DNA from: Mesostigma viride
Lineage: Eukaryota > Streptophyta > Mesostigmatophyceae > Mesostigmatales > Mesostigmataceae
DNA: 64,000 bases
Direction of reading: 5' to 3'
Assembly (NCBI GenBank): GCA_009746045.1
Contig: RPFO01000038.1
Location: 592,607-656,606 of the forward strand
The notes beneath the pieces were generated by a model. That model did no database searches, was not told the origin of the DNA, and saw nothing but the letters and a program-made list of their open reading frames with translations. A program made the translations under genes and the position numbers. Below are positions 37,801-49,800 of the stretch, piece by piece; positions within the stretch are counted from its first letter, which is position 1, and each line of letters starts with the position of its first letter.

Positions 37801-40800
37801 CCACATTCCGGCTCATGCGGGAGAACTTCTTGCAGCCGCTACGGGAGGCAATAGAGGCCTGGGCGCCACCGGCTGCGCGGGGTGACCGTCGCACGAATCA
37901 GGGACGCGGGGGCAGCAGCGACAAGCGCGTCCGGCAGGACAGCGTGCATGTCTACCATGATGTGAAGATGGCGCGCGTGGCCACGGGCAAGGGGGGGGAG
38001 CTGGTGCTATTTCTGGCGTTCCGCACGGCGACGCCGGTCGACTTTGGCCGTAGCCAGGCACTGCAGCACGGGAACGCGGTGTTTCTCGTGCAAGTGGGCA
38101 CACGGGGGGGCGCGGCGCCTCCACCCGAAGTTACGGAGGCGTTGGAAGGGCAGGACGGCACGGGGACGGCAGCAGGTACGTGTTGCGGTGGTCTTTCAGC
38201 TCCAGTACCACGGTTGTTCTGGAGGGAACTTGCCCGGCTCATGGTTGTCACCTTCCCATGTTTTTGTACTCTCGGTACGGTGTTGTAGAATGCTCCCTCT
38301 CCACCCTAGTTGTTTTTGTACACTCGGTACGGTGTTGTAGAATGCTCCCTCTTCAACCTATTTGTTTTTGTACTCTCGGTACGGTGTTGTAGAATGCTCC
38401 CTCTCCACCCTAGTTGTTTTTGTACTCTCGGTACGGTGTTGTAGAATGCTCCCTCTCCACCCTAGTTGTTTTTGTACTCTCGGTACGGTGTTGTAGAATG
38501 CTCCCTCTCCACCCTTGTTTTTGTACTCTCGGTACGGTGTTGCAGAATGCTCCCTCTCCACCCTTGTTTTTGTACTCTCGGTACGGTGTTGTAGAATGCT
38601 CCCTCTCCACCCTTGTTGTTTTTGTACTCTCGGTACGGTGTTGCAGAATGCTCCCTCTCCACCCTCGTTTTTGTACTCTCGGTACGGTGTTGTAGAATGC
38701 TCCCTCTCCACCCTAGTTGTTTTTGTACTCTCGGTACGGTGTTGTAGAATGCTCCCTCTCCACCCTTGTTTTTGTACTCTCGGTACGGTGTTGCAGAATG
38801 CTCCCTCTCCACCCTTGTTTTTGTACTCTCGGTACGGTGTTGTAGAATGCTCCCTCTCCACCCTTGTTTTTGTACTCTCGGTATGGTGTTGCAGAATGCT
38901 CCCTCTCCACCCTAGTTGTTTTTGTACTCTCGGTACGGTGTTGTAGAATGCTCCCTCTCCACCCTTGTTTTTGTACTCTCGGTACGGTGTTGTAGAATGC
39001 TCCCTCTCCACCCTAGTTGTTTTTGTACTCTCGGTACGGTGTTGTAGAATGCTCCCTCTCCACCCTAGTTGTTTTTGTACTCTCGGTACGGTGTTGTAGA
39101 ATGCTCCCTCTCCACCCTTGTTTTTGTACTCTCGGTACGGTGTTGTAGAATGCTCCCTCTCCACCCTAGTTTTTGTACTCTCGGTACGGTGTTGTAGAAT
39201 GCTCCCTCTCCACCCTTGTTTTTGTACTCTCGGTACGGTGTTGCAGAATGCTCCCTCTCCACCCTAGTTTTTGTACTCTCGGTACGGTGTTGTAGAATGC
39301 TCCCTCTCCACCCTAGTTGTTTTTGTACTCTCGGTACGGTGTTGTAGAATGCTCCCTCTCCACCCTTGTTTTTGTACTCTCGGTACGGTGTTGTAGAATG
39401 CTCCCTCTCCACCCTCGTTTTTGTACTCTCGGTACGGTGTTGCAGAATGCTCCCTCTCCACCCTTGTTTTTGTACTCTCGGTACGGTGTTGCAGAATGCT
39501 CCCTCTCCACCCTAGTTGTTTTTGTACTCTCGGTATGGTGTTGTAGAATGCTCCCTCTCCACCCTAGTTTTTGTACTCTCGGTACGGTGTTGTAGAATGC
39601 TCCCTCTCCACCCTTGTTGTTTTTGTACTCTCGGTACGGTGTTGCAGAATGCTCCCTCTCCACCCTCGTTTTTGTACTCTCGGTACGGTGTTGTAGAATG
39701 CTCCCTCTCCACCCTAGTTGTTTTTGTACTCTCGGTACGGTGTTGTAGAATGCTCCCTCTCCACCCTTGTTTTTGTACTCTCGGTACGGTGTTGTAGAAT
39801 GCTCCCTCTCCACCCTAGTTGTTTTTGTACTCTCGGTACGGTGTTGTAGAATGCTCCCTCTCCACCCTAGTTGTTTTTGTACTCTCGGTACGGTGTTGTA
39901 GAATGCTCCCTCTCCACCCTAGTTGTTTTTGTACTCTCGGTACGGTGTTGTAGAATGCTCCCTCTCCACCCTAGTTGTTTTTGTACTCTCGGTACGGTGT
40001 TGTAGAATGCTCCCTCTCCACCCTTGTTTTTGTACTCTCGGTACGGTGTTGTAGAATGCTCCCTCTCCACCCTGTTGTTTTTGTACTCTCGGTACGGTGT
40101 TGTAGAATGCTCCCTCTCCACCCTAGTTTTTGTACTCTCGGTACGGTGTTGTAGAATGCTCCCTCTCCACCCTAGTTGTTTTTGTACTCTCGGTACGGTG
40201 TTGTAGAATGCTCCCTCTCCACCCTCGTTTTTGTACTCTCGGTACGGTGTTGCAGAATGCTCCCTCTCCACCCTAGTTGTTTTTGTACTCTCGGTACGGT
40301 GTTGTAGAATGCTCCCTCTCCACCCTAGTTGTTTTTGTACTCTCGGTACGGTGTTGTAGAATGCTCCCTCTCCACCCTAGTTGTTTTTGTACTCTCGGTA
40401 CGGTGTTGTAGAATGCTCCCTCTCCACCCTTGTTTTTGTACTCTCGGTACGGTGTTGTAGAATGCTCCCTCTTCAACCTATTTGTTTTTGTACTCTCGGT
40501 ACGGTGTTGTAGAATGCTCCCTCTCCACCCTAGTTGTTTTTGTACTCTCGGTATGGTGTTGTAGAATGCTCCCTCTCCACCCTAGTTGTTTTTGTACTCT
40601 CGGTATGGTGTTGTAGAATGCTCCCTCTCCACCCTAGTTGTTTTTGTACTCTCGGTACGGTGTTGTAGAATGCTCCCTCTCCACCCTTGTTTTTGTACTC
40701 TCGGTACGGTGTTGTAGAATGCTCCCTCTCCACCCTTGTTTTTGTACTCTCGGTACGGTGTTGTAGAATGCTCCCTCTCCACCCTAGTTGTTTTTGTACT

Positions 40801-43800
40801 CTCGGTACGGTGTTGTAGAATGCTCCCTCTCCACCCTAGTTTTTGTACTCTCGGTACGGTGTTGTAGAATGCTCCCTCTCCACCCTGTTTTTGTACTCTC
40901 GGTACGGTGTTGTAGAATGCTCCCTCTCCACCCTTGTTTTTGTACTCTCGGTACGGTGTTGTAGAATGCTCCCTCTCCACCCTAGTTGTTTTTGTACTCT
41001 CGGTACGGTGTTGTAGAATGCTCCCTCTCCACCCTAGTTTTTGTACTCTCGGTACGGTGTTGTAGAATGCTCCCTCTCCACCCTTGTTTTTGTACTCTCG
41101 GTACGGTGTTGTAGAATGCTCCCTCTCCACCCTGTTTTTGTACTCTCGGTACGGTGTTGTAGAATGCTCCCTCTCCACCCTAGTTGTTTTTGTACTCTCG
41201 GTACGGTGTTGTAGAATGCTCCCTCTCCACCCTTGTTTTTGTACTCTCGGTACGGTGTTGTAGAATGCTCCCTCTCCACCCTTGTTTTTGTACTCTCGGT
41301 ATGGTGTTGTAGAATGCTCCCTCTCCACCCTTGTTTTTGTACTCTCGGTACGGTGTTGTAGAATGCTCCCTCTCCACCCTAGTTGTTTTTGTACTCTCGG
41401 TACGGTGTTGTAGAATGCTCCCTCTCCACCCTTGTTTTTGTACTCTCGGTACGGTGTTGTAGAATGCTCCCTCTCCACCCTTGTTTTTGTACTCTCGGTA
41501 CGGTGTTGTAGAATGCTCCCTCTCCACCCTTGTTTTTGTACTCTCGGTACGGTGTTGTAGAATGCTCCCTCTCCACCCTTGTTTTTGTACTCTCGGTACG
41601 GTGTTGTAGAATGCTCCCTCTCCACCCTAGTTGTTTTTGTACTCTCGGTACGGTGTTGTAGAATGCTCCCTCTCCACCCTAGTTGTTTTTGTACTCTCGG
41701 TACGGTGTTGTAGAATGCTCCCTCTCCACCCTAGTTTTTGTACTCTCGGTACGGTGTTGTAGAATGCTCCCTCTCCACCCTTGTTTTTGTACTCTCGGTA
41801 CGGTGTTGTAGAATGCTCCCTCTCCACCCTAGTTGTTTTTGTACTCTCGGTACGGTGTTGTAGAATGCTCCCTCTCCACCCTAGTTGTTTTTGTACTCTC
41901 GGTACGGTGTTGTAGAATGCTCCCTCTCCACCCTAGTTGTTTTTGTACTCTCGGTACGGTGTTGTAGAATGCTCCCTCTCCACCCTTGTTTTTGTACTCT
42001 CGGTACGGTGTTGTAGAATGCTCCCTCTCCACCCTTGTTTTTGTACTCTCGGTACGGTGTTGTAGAATGCTCCCTCTCCACCCTAGTTGTTTTTGTACTC
42101 TCGGTACGGTGTTGTAGAATGCTCCCTCTCCACCCTTGTTTTTGTACTCTCGGTACGGTGTTGTAGAATGCTCCCTCTCCACCCTAGTTGTTTTTGTACT
42201 CTCGGTACGGTGTTGTAGAATGCTCCCTCTCCACCCTTGTTTTTGTACTCTCGGTACGGTGTTGTAGAATGCTCCCTCTCCACCCTAGTTGTTTTTGTAC
42301 TCTCGGTACGGTGTTGTAGAATGCTCCCTCTCCACCCTTGTTTTTGTACTCTCGGTACGGTGTTGTAGAATGCTCCCTCTCCACCCTTGTTTTTGTACTC
42401 TCGGTACGGTGTTGTAGAATGCTCCCTCTCCACCCTTGTTTTTGTACTCTCGGTACGGTGTTGTAGAATGCTCCCTCTCCACCCTTGTTTTTGTACTCTC
42501 GGTACGGTGTTGTAGAATGCTCCCTCTCCACCCTTGTTTTTGTACTCTCGGTACGGTGTTGTAGAATGCTCCCTCTCCACCCTTGTTTTTGTACTCTCGG
42601 TACGGTGTTGTAGAATGCTCCCTCTCCACCCTTGTTTTTGTACTCTCGGTACGGTGTTGTAGAATGCTCCCTCTCCACCCTAGTTGTTTTTGTACTCTCG
42701 GTACGGTGTTGTAGAATGCTCCCTCTCCACCCTTGTTTTTGTACTCTCGGTATGGTGTTGTAGAATGCCCCCTCTCCACCCTTGTTTTTGTACTCTCGGT
42801 ACGGTGTTGCAGAATGCTCCCTCTCCACCCTAGTTGTTTTTGTACTCTCGGTACGGTGTTGTAGAATGCTCCCTCTCCACCCTTGTTTTTGTACTCTCGG
42901 TACGGTGTTGTAGAATGCCCCTCTCCACCCTTGTTTTTGTACTCTCGGTACGGTGTTGTAGAATGCTCCCTCTCCACCCTAGTTTTTTTGTACTCTCGGT
43001 ACGGTGTTGCAGAATGCTCCCTCTCCACCCTTGTTTTTGTACTCTCGGTACGGTGTTGTAGAATGCTCCCTCTCCACCCTAGTTTTTGTACTCTCGGTAC
43101 GGTGTTGTAGAATGCTCCCTCTCCACCCTTGTTTTTGTACTCTCGGTACGGTGTTGTAGAATGCTCCCTCTCCACCCTAGTTGTTTTTGTACTCTCGGTA
43201 CGGTGTTGCAGAATGCTCCCTCTCCACCCTTGTTGTTTTTGTACTCTCGGTACGGTGTTGCAGAATGCTCCCTCTCCACCCTTGTTGTTTTTGTACTCTC
43301 GGTACGGTGTTGTAGAATGCCCCCTCTCCACCCTTGTTTTTGTACTCTCGGTACGGTGTTGCAGAATGCTCCCTCTCCACCCTTGTTTTTGTACTCTCGG
43401 TACGGTGTTGTAGAATGCTCCCTCTCCACCCTTGTTTTTGTACTCTCGGTACGGTGTTGTAGAATGCTCCCTCTCCACCCTTGTTTTTGTACTCTCGGTA
43501 CGGTGTTGTAGAATGCTCCCTCTCCACCCTAGTTGTTTTTGTACTCTCGGTACGGTGTTGTAGAATGCTCCCTCTCCACCCTAGTTGTTTTTGTACTCTC
43601 GGTACGGTGTTGTAGAATGCTCCCTCTCCACCCTTGTTTTTGTACTCTCGGTACGGTGTTGTAGAATGCTCCCTCTCCACCCTAGTTGTTTTTGTACTCT
43701 CGGTACGGTGTTGTAGAATGCTCCCTCTCCACCCTTGTTTTTGTACTCTCGGTACGGTGTTGTAGAATGCTCCCTCTCCACCCTAGTTGTTTTTGTACTC

Positions 43801-46800
43801 TCGGTACGGTGTTGTAGAATGCTCCCTCTCCACCCTGTTTTTGTACTCTCGGTACGGTGTTGTAGAATGCTCCCTCTCCACCCTTGTTTTTGTACTCTCG
43901 GTACGGTGTTGTAGAATGCTCCCTCTCCACCCTTGTTTTTGTACTCTCGGTACGGTGTTGTAGAATGCTCCCTCTCCACCCTAGTTGTTTTTGTACTCTC
44001 GGTACGGTGTTGTAGAATGCTCCCTCTCCACCCTTGTTTTTGTACTCTCGGTACGGTGTTGTAGAATGCTCCCTCTCCACCCTAGTTGTTTTTGTACTCT
44101 CGGTACGGTGTTGCAGAATGCTCCCTCTCCACCCTTGTTTTTGTACTCTCGGTATGGTGTTGTAGAATGCTCCCTCTCCACCCTTGTTTTTGTACTCTCG
44201 GTACGGTGTTGCAGAATGCTCCCTCTCCACCCTTGTTTTTGTACTCTCGGTACGGTGTTGTAGAATGCTCCCTCTCCACCCTAGTTTTTGTACTCTCGGT
44301 ACGGTGTTGCAGAATGCTCCCTCTCCACCCTGTTTTTGTACTCTCGGTACGGTGTTGTAGAATGCTCCCTCTCCACCCTTGTTTTTGTACTCTCGGTATG
44401 GTGTTGTAGAATGCTCCCTCTCCACCCTAGTTTTTGTACTCTCGGTACGGTGTTGTAGAATGCTCCCTCTCCACCCTAGTTGTTTTTGTACTCTCGGTAC
44501 GGTGTTGCAGAATGCTCCCTCTCCACCCTAGTTGTTTTTGTACTCTCGGTACGGTGTTGTAGAATGCTCCCTCTCCACCCTTGTTTTTGTACTCTCGGTA
44601 CGGTGTTGCAGAATGCCCCCTCTCCACCCTAGTTTTTGTACTCTCGGTACGGTGTTGTAGAATGCTCCCTCTCCACCCTTGTTTTTGTACTCTCGGTACG
44701 GTGTTGCAGAATGCTCCCTCTCCACCCTTGTTTTTGTACTCTCGGTACGGTGTTGTAGAATGCTCCCTCTCCACCCTTGTTTTTGTACTCTCGGTACGGT
44801 GTTGCAGAATGCTCCCTCTCCACCCTTGTTTTTGTACTCTCGGTACGGTGTTGCAGAATGCTCCCTCTCCACCCTTGTTTTTGTACTCTCGGTATGGTGT
44901 TGCAGAATGCTCCCTCTCCACCCTAGTTGTTTTTGTACTCTCGGTACGGTGTTGTAGAATGCTCCCTCTCCACCCTTGTTTTTGTACTCTCGGTACGGTG
45001 TTGTAGAATGCTCCCTCTCCACCCTAGTTGTTTTTGTACTCTCGGTACGGTGTTGTAGAATGCTCCCTCTCCACCCTAGTTGTTTTTGTACTCTCGGTAC
45101 GGTGTTGTAGAATGCTCCCTCTCCACCCTTGTTTTTGTACTCTCGGTACGGTGTTGTAGAATGCTCCCTCTCCACCCTAGTTTTTGTACTCTCGGTACGG
45201 TGTTGTAGAATGCTCCCTCTCCACCCTTGTTTTTGTACTCTCGGTACGGTGTTGTAGAATGCTCCCTCTCCACCCTAGTTTTTGTACTCTCGGTACGGTG
45301 TTGTAGAATGCTCCCTCTCCACCCTAGTTGTTTTTGTACTCTCGGTACGGTGTTGTAGAATGCTCCCTCTCCACCCTTGTTTTTGTACTCTCGGTACGGT
45401 GTTGTAGAATGCTCCCTCTCCACCCTCGTTTTTGTACTCTCGGTACGGTGTTGTAGAATGCTCCCTCTCCACCCTTGTTTTTGTACTCTCGGTACGGTGT
45501 TGTAGAATGCTCCCTCTCCACCCTAGTTGTTTTTGTACTCTCGGTACGGTGTTGTAGAATGCTCCCTCTCCACCCTAGTTTTTGTACTCTCGGTACGGTG
45601 TTGTAGAATGCTCCCTCTCCACCCTTGTTGTTTTTGTACTCTCGGTACGGTGTTGTAGAATGCTCCCTCTCCACCCTTGTTTTTGTACTCTCGGTACGGT
45701 GTTGTAGAATGCTCCCTCTCCACCCTAGTTGTTTTTGTACTCTCGGTACGGTGTTGTAGAATGCTCCCTCTCCACCCTTGTTTTTGTACTCTCGGTACGG
45801 TGTTGTAGAATGCTCCCTCTCCACCCTAGTTGTTTTTGTACTCTCGGTACGGTGTTGTAGAATGCTCCCTCTCCACCCTTGTTTTTGTACTCTCGGTACG
45901 GTGTTGTAGAATGCTCCCTCTCCACCCTTGTTGTTTTTGTACTCTCGGTATGGTGTTGTAGAATGCTCCCTCTCCACCCTAGTTTTTGTACTCTCGGTAC
46001 GGTGTTGTAGAATGCTCCCTCTCCACCCTAGTTGTTTTTGTACTCTCGGTACGGTGTTGTAGAATGCTCCCTCTCCACCCTGTTTTTGTACTCTCGGTAC
46101 GGTGTTGTAGAATGCTCCCTCTCCACCCTAGTTGTTTTTGTACTCTCGGTACGGTGTTGTAGAATGCTCCCTCTCCACCCTAGTTGTTTTTGTACTCTCG
46201 GTACGGTGTTGTAGAATGCTCCCTCTCCACCCTAGTTGTTTTTGTACTCTCGGTACGGTGTTGTAGAATGCTCCCTCTCCACCCTTGTTTTTGTACTCTC
46301 GGTACGGTGTTGTAGAATGCTCCCTCTCCACCCTATTGTTTTTGTACTCTCGGTACGGTGTTGTAGAATGCTCCCTCTCCACCCTAGTTGTTTTTGTACT
46401 CTCGGTACGGTGTTGTAGAATGCTCCCTCTCCACCCTAGTTGTTTTTGTACTCTCGGTACGGTGTTGTAGAATGCTCCCTCTCCACCCTAGTTGTTTTTG
46501 TACTCTCGGTACGGTGTTGTAGAATGCTCCCTCTCCACCCTTGTTTTTGTACTCTCGGTACGGTGTTGTAGAATGCTCCCTCTCCACCCTTGTTTTTGTA
46601 CTCTCGGTACGGTGTTGTAGAATGCTCCCTCTCCACCCTAGTTGTTTTTGTACTCTCGGTACGGTGTTGTAGAATGCTCCCTCTCCACCCTAGTTTTTGT
46701 ACTCTCGGTACGGTGTTGTAGAATGCTCCCTCTCCACCCTAGTTTTTGTACTCTCGGTACGGTGTTGCAGAATGCTCCCTCTCCACCCTTGTTTTTGTAC

Positions 46801-49800
46801 TCTCGGTACGGTGTTGCAGAATGCTCCCTCTCCACCCTAGTTGTTTTTGTACTCTCGGTATGGTGTTGTAGAATGCTCCCTCTCCACCCTAGTTTTTGTA
46901 CTCTCGGTACGGTGTTGTAGAATGCTCCCTCTCCACCCTTGTTGTTTTTGTACTCTCGGTACGGTGTTGCAGAATGCTCCCTCTCCACCCTCGTTTTTGT
47001 ACTCTCGGTACGGTGTTGTAGAATGCTCCCTCTCCACCCTAGTTGTTTTTGTACTCTCGGTATGGTGTTGTAGAATGCTCCCTCTCCACCCTTGTTTTTG
47101 TACTCTCGGTACGGTGTTGTAGAATGCTCCCTCTCCACCCTTGTTTTTGTACTCTCGGTATGGTGTTGTAGAATGCTCCCTCTCCACCCTTGTTTTTGTA
47201 CTCTCGGTACGGTGTTGTAGAATGCTCCCTCTCCACCCTAGTTGTTTTTGTACTCTCGGTATGGTGTTGTAGAATGCTCCCTCTCCACCCTTGTTTTTGT
47301 ACTCTCGGTACGGTGTTGTAGAATGCTCCCTCTCCACCCTTGTTTTTGTACTCTCGGTACGGTGTTGTAGAATGCTCCCTCTCCACCCTTGTTTTTGTAC
47401 TCTCGGTACGGTGTTGTAGAATGCTCCCTCTCCACCCTTGTTTTTGTACTCTCGGTACGGTGTTGTAGAATGCTCCCTCTCCACCCTAGTTGTTTTTGTA
47501 CTCTCGGTACGGTGTTGTAGAATGCTCCCTCTCCACCCTAGTTGTTTTTGTACTCTCGGTACGGTGTTGTAGAATGCTCCCTCTCCACCCTAGTTTTTGT
47601 ACTCTCGGTACGGTGTTGTAGAATGCTCCCTCTCCACCCTTGTTTTTGTACTCTCGGTACGGTGTTGTAGAATGCTCCCTCTCCACCCTAGTTGTTTTTG
47701 TACTCTCGGTACGGTGTTGTAGAATGCTCCCTCTCCACCCTAGTTGTTTTTGTACTCTCGGTACGGTGTTGTAGAATGCTCCCTCTCCACCCTAGTTGTT
47801 TTTGTACTCTCGGTACGGTGTTGTAGAATGCTCCCTCTCCACCCTTGTTTTTGTACTCTCGGTACGGTGTTGTAGAATGCTCCCTCTCCACCCTTGTTTT
47901 TGTACTCTCGGTACGGTGTTGTAGAATGCTCCCTCTCCACCCTAGTTGTTTTTGTACTCTCGGTACGGTGTTGTAGAATGCTCCCTCTCCACCCTTGTTT
48001 TTGTACTCTCGGTACGGTGTTGTAGAATGCTCCCTCTCCACCCTAGTTGTTTTTGTACTCTCGGTACGGTGTTGTAGAATGCTCCCTCTCCACCCTTGTT
48101 TTTGTACTCTCGGTACGGTGTTGTAGAATGCTCCCTCTCCACCCTAGTTGTTTTTGTACTCTCGGTACGGTGTTGTAGAATGCTCCCTCTCCACCCTTGT
48201 TTTTGTACTCTCGGTATGGTGTTGTAGAATGCTCCCTCTCCACCCTTGTTTTTGTACTCTCGGTATGGTGTTGTAGAATGCTCCCTCTCCACCCTTGTTT
48301 TTGTACTCTCGGTATGGTGTTGTAGAATGCTCCCTCTCCACCCTTGTTTTTGTACTCTCGGTACGGTGTTGTAGAATGCTCCCTCTCCACCCTTGTTTTT
48401 GTACTCTCGGTACGGTGTTGTAGAATGCTCCCTCTCCACCCTAGTTTTTGTACTCTCGGTACGGTGTTGCAGAATGCTCCCTCTCCACCCTTGTTTTTGT
48501 ACTCTCGGTACGGTGTTGTAGAATGCTCCCTCTCCACCCTTGTTTTTGTACTCTCGGTATGGTGTTGTAGAATGCTCCCTCTCCACCCTAGTTGTTTTTG
48601 TACTCTCGGTACGGTGTTGCAGAATGCTCCCTCTCCACCCTAGTTGTTTTTGTACTCTCGGTACGGTGTTGTAGAATGCTCCCTCTCCACCCTTGTTTTT
48701 GTACTCTCGGTACGGTGTTGTAGAATGCTCCCTCTCCACCCTAGTTGTTTTTGTACTCTCGGTACGGTGTTGTAGAATGCTCCCTCTCCACCCTTGTTTT
48801 TGTACTCTCGGTATGGTGTTGTAGAATGCTCCCTCTCCACCCTTGTTTTTGTACTCTCGGTATGGTGTTGTAGAATGCTCCCTCTCCACCCTTGTTTTTG
48901 TACTCTCGGTATGGTGTTGTAGAATGCTCCCTCTCCACCCTAGTTGTTTTTGTACTCTCGGTACGGTGTTGTAGAATGCTCCCTCTCCACCCTTGTTTTT
49001 GTACTCTCGGTACGGTGTTGCAGAATGCTCCCTCTCCACCCTTGTTTTTGTACTCTCGGTACGGTGTTGTAGAATGCTCCCTCTCCACCCTAGTTGTTTT
49101 TGTACTCTCGGTACGGTGTTGTAGAATGCTCCCTCTCCACCCTTGTTTTTGTACTCTCGGTATGGTGTTGTAGAATGCTCCCTCTCCACCCTTGTTTTTG
49201 TACTCTCGGTACGGTGTTGCAGAATGCTCCCTCTCCACCCTTGTTTTTGTACTCTCGGTACGGTGTTGTAGAATGCTCCCTCTCCACCCTAGTTGTTTTT
49301 GTACTCTCGGTACGGTGTTGTAGAATGCTCCCTCTCCACCCTCGTTTTTGTACTCTCGGTACGGTGTTGCAGAATGCTCCCTCTCCACCCTCGTCGTTGA
49401 ACTCTCGGTGTGCTTTCTTCCCGCGCTTGCCTGTCATATGCCTGTACATTTTGTTGTTTTGTGGTGCAAGTTTTGCTGGGTGCTGTTTTTTGGCATGCTA
49501 TTCCACACCTTGCGTAACATCTGTTTGTGTCGATGATCATCCCACATCTGTTCGTATGGAAATCTGGTGCCATCCCACTACAGGTAGAGACATCCAACAG
49601 GTCATCCGGCATGTACGCATTCTGGTCCATATTCCATGCCTAATGTTGTACTGGTGGGAGGCTAGATGTCATGGCCTCATCACTGTAGCTGCTGTAATGA
49701 TCAGCACCCTTGGCATATGTCGGCACCGACGGTCACCGTGGGTTCTTGAACACGCCACGGGCAACCTCGGTGTATTATCCTTCGGTGACGTGCGTGGGCA

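Noticed and set aside
38358-49449. Dozens of repetitive frames (MEREHSTTPYREYKN..., MFLYSRYGVVECSL...)
   Set aside because: Units of 49 and 52 bp rotate the frame, so all frames show the same three peptides in turn; stops appear only with the TAG-type unit. The array lies in an intron between in-phase exons.
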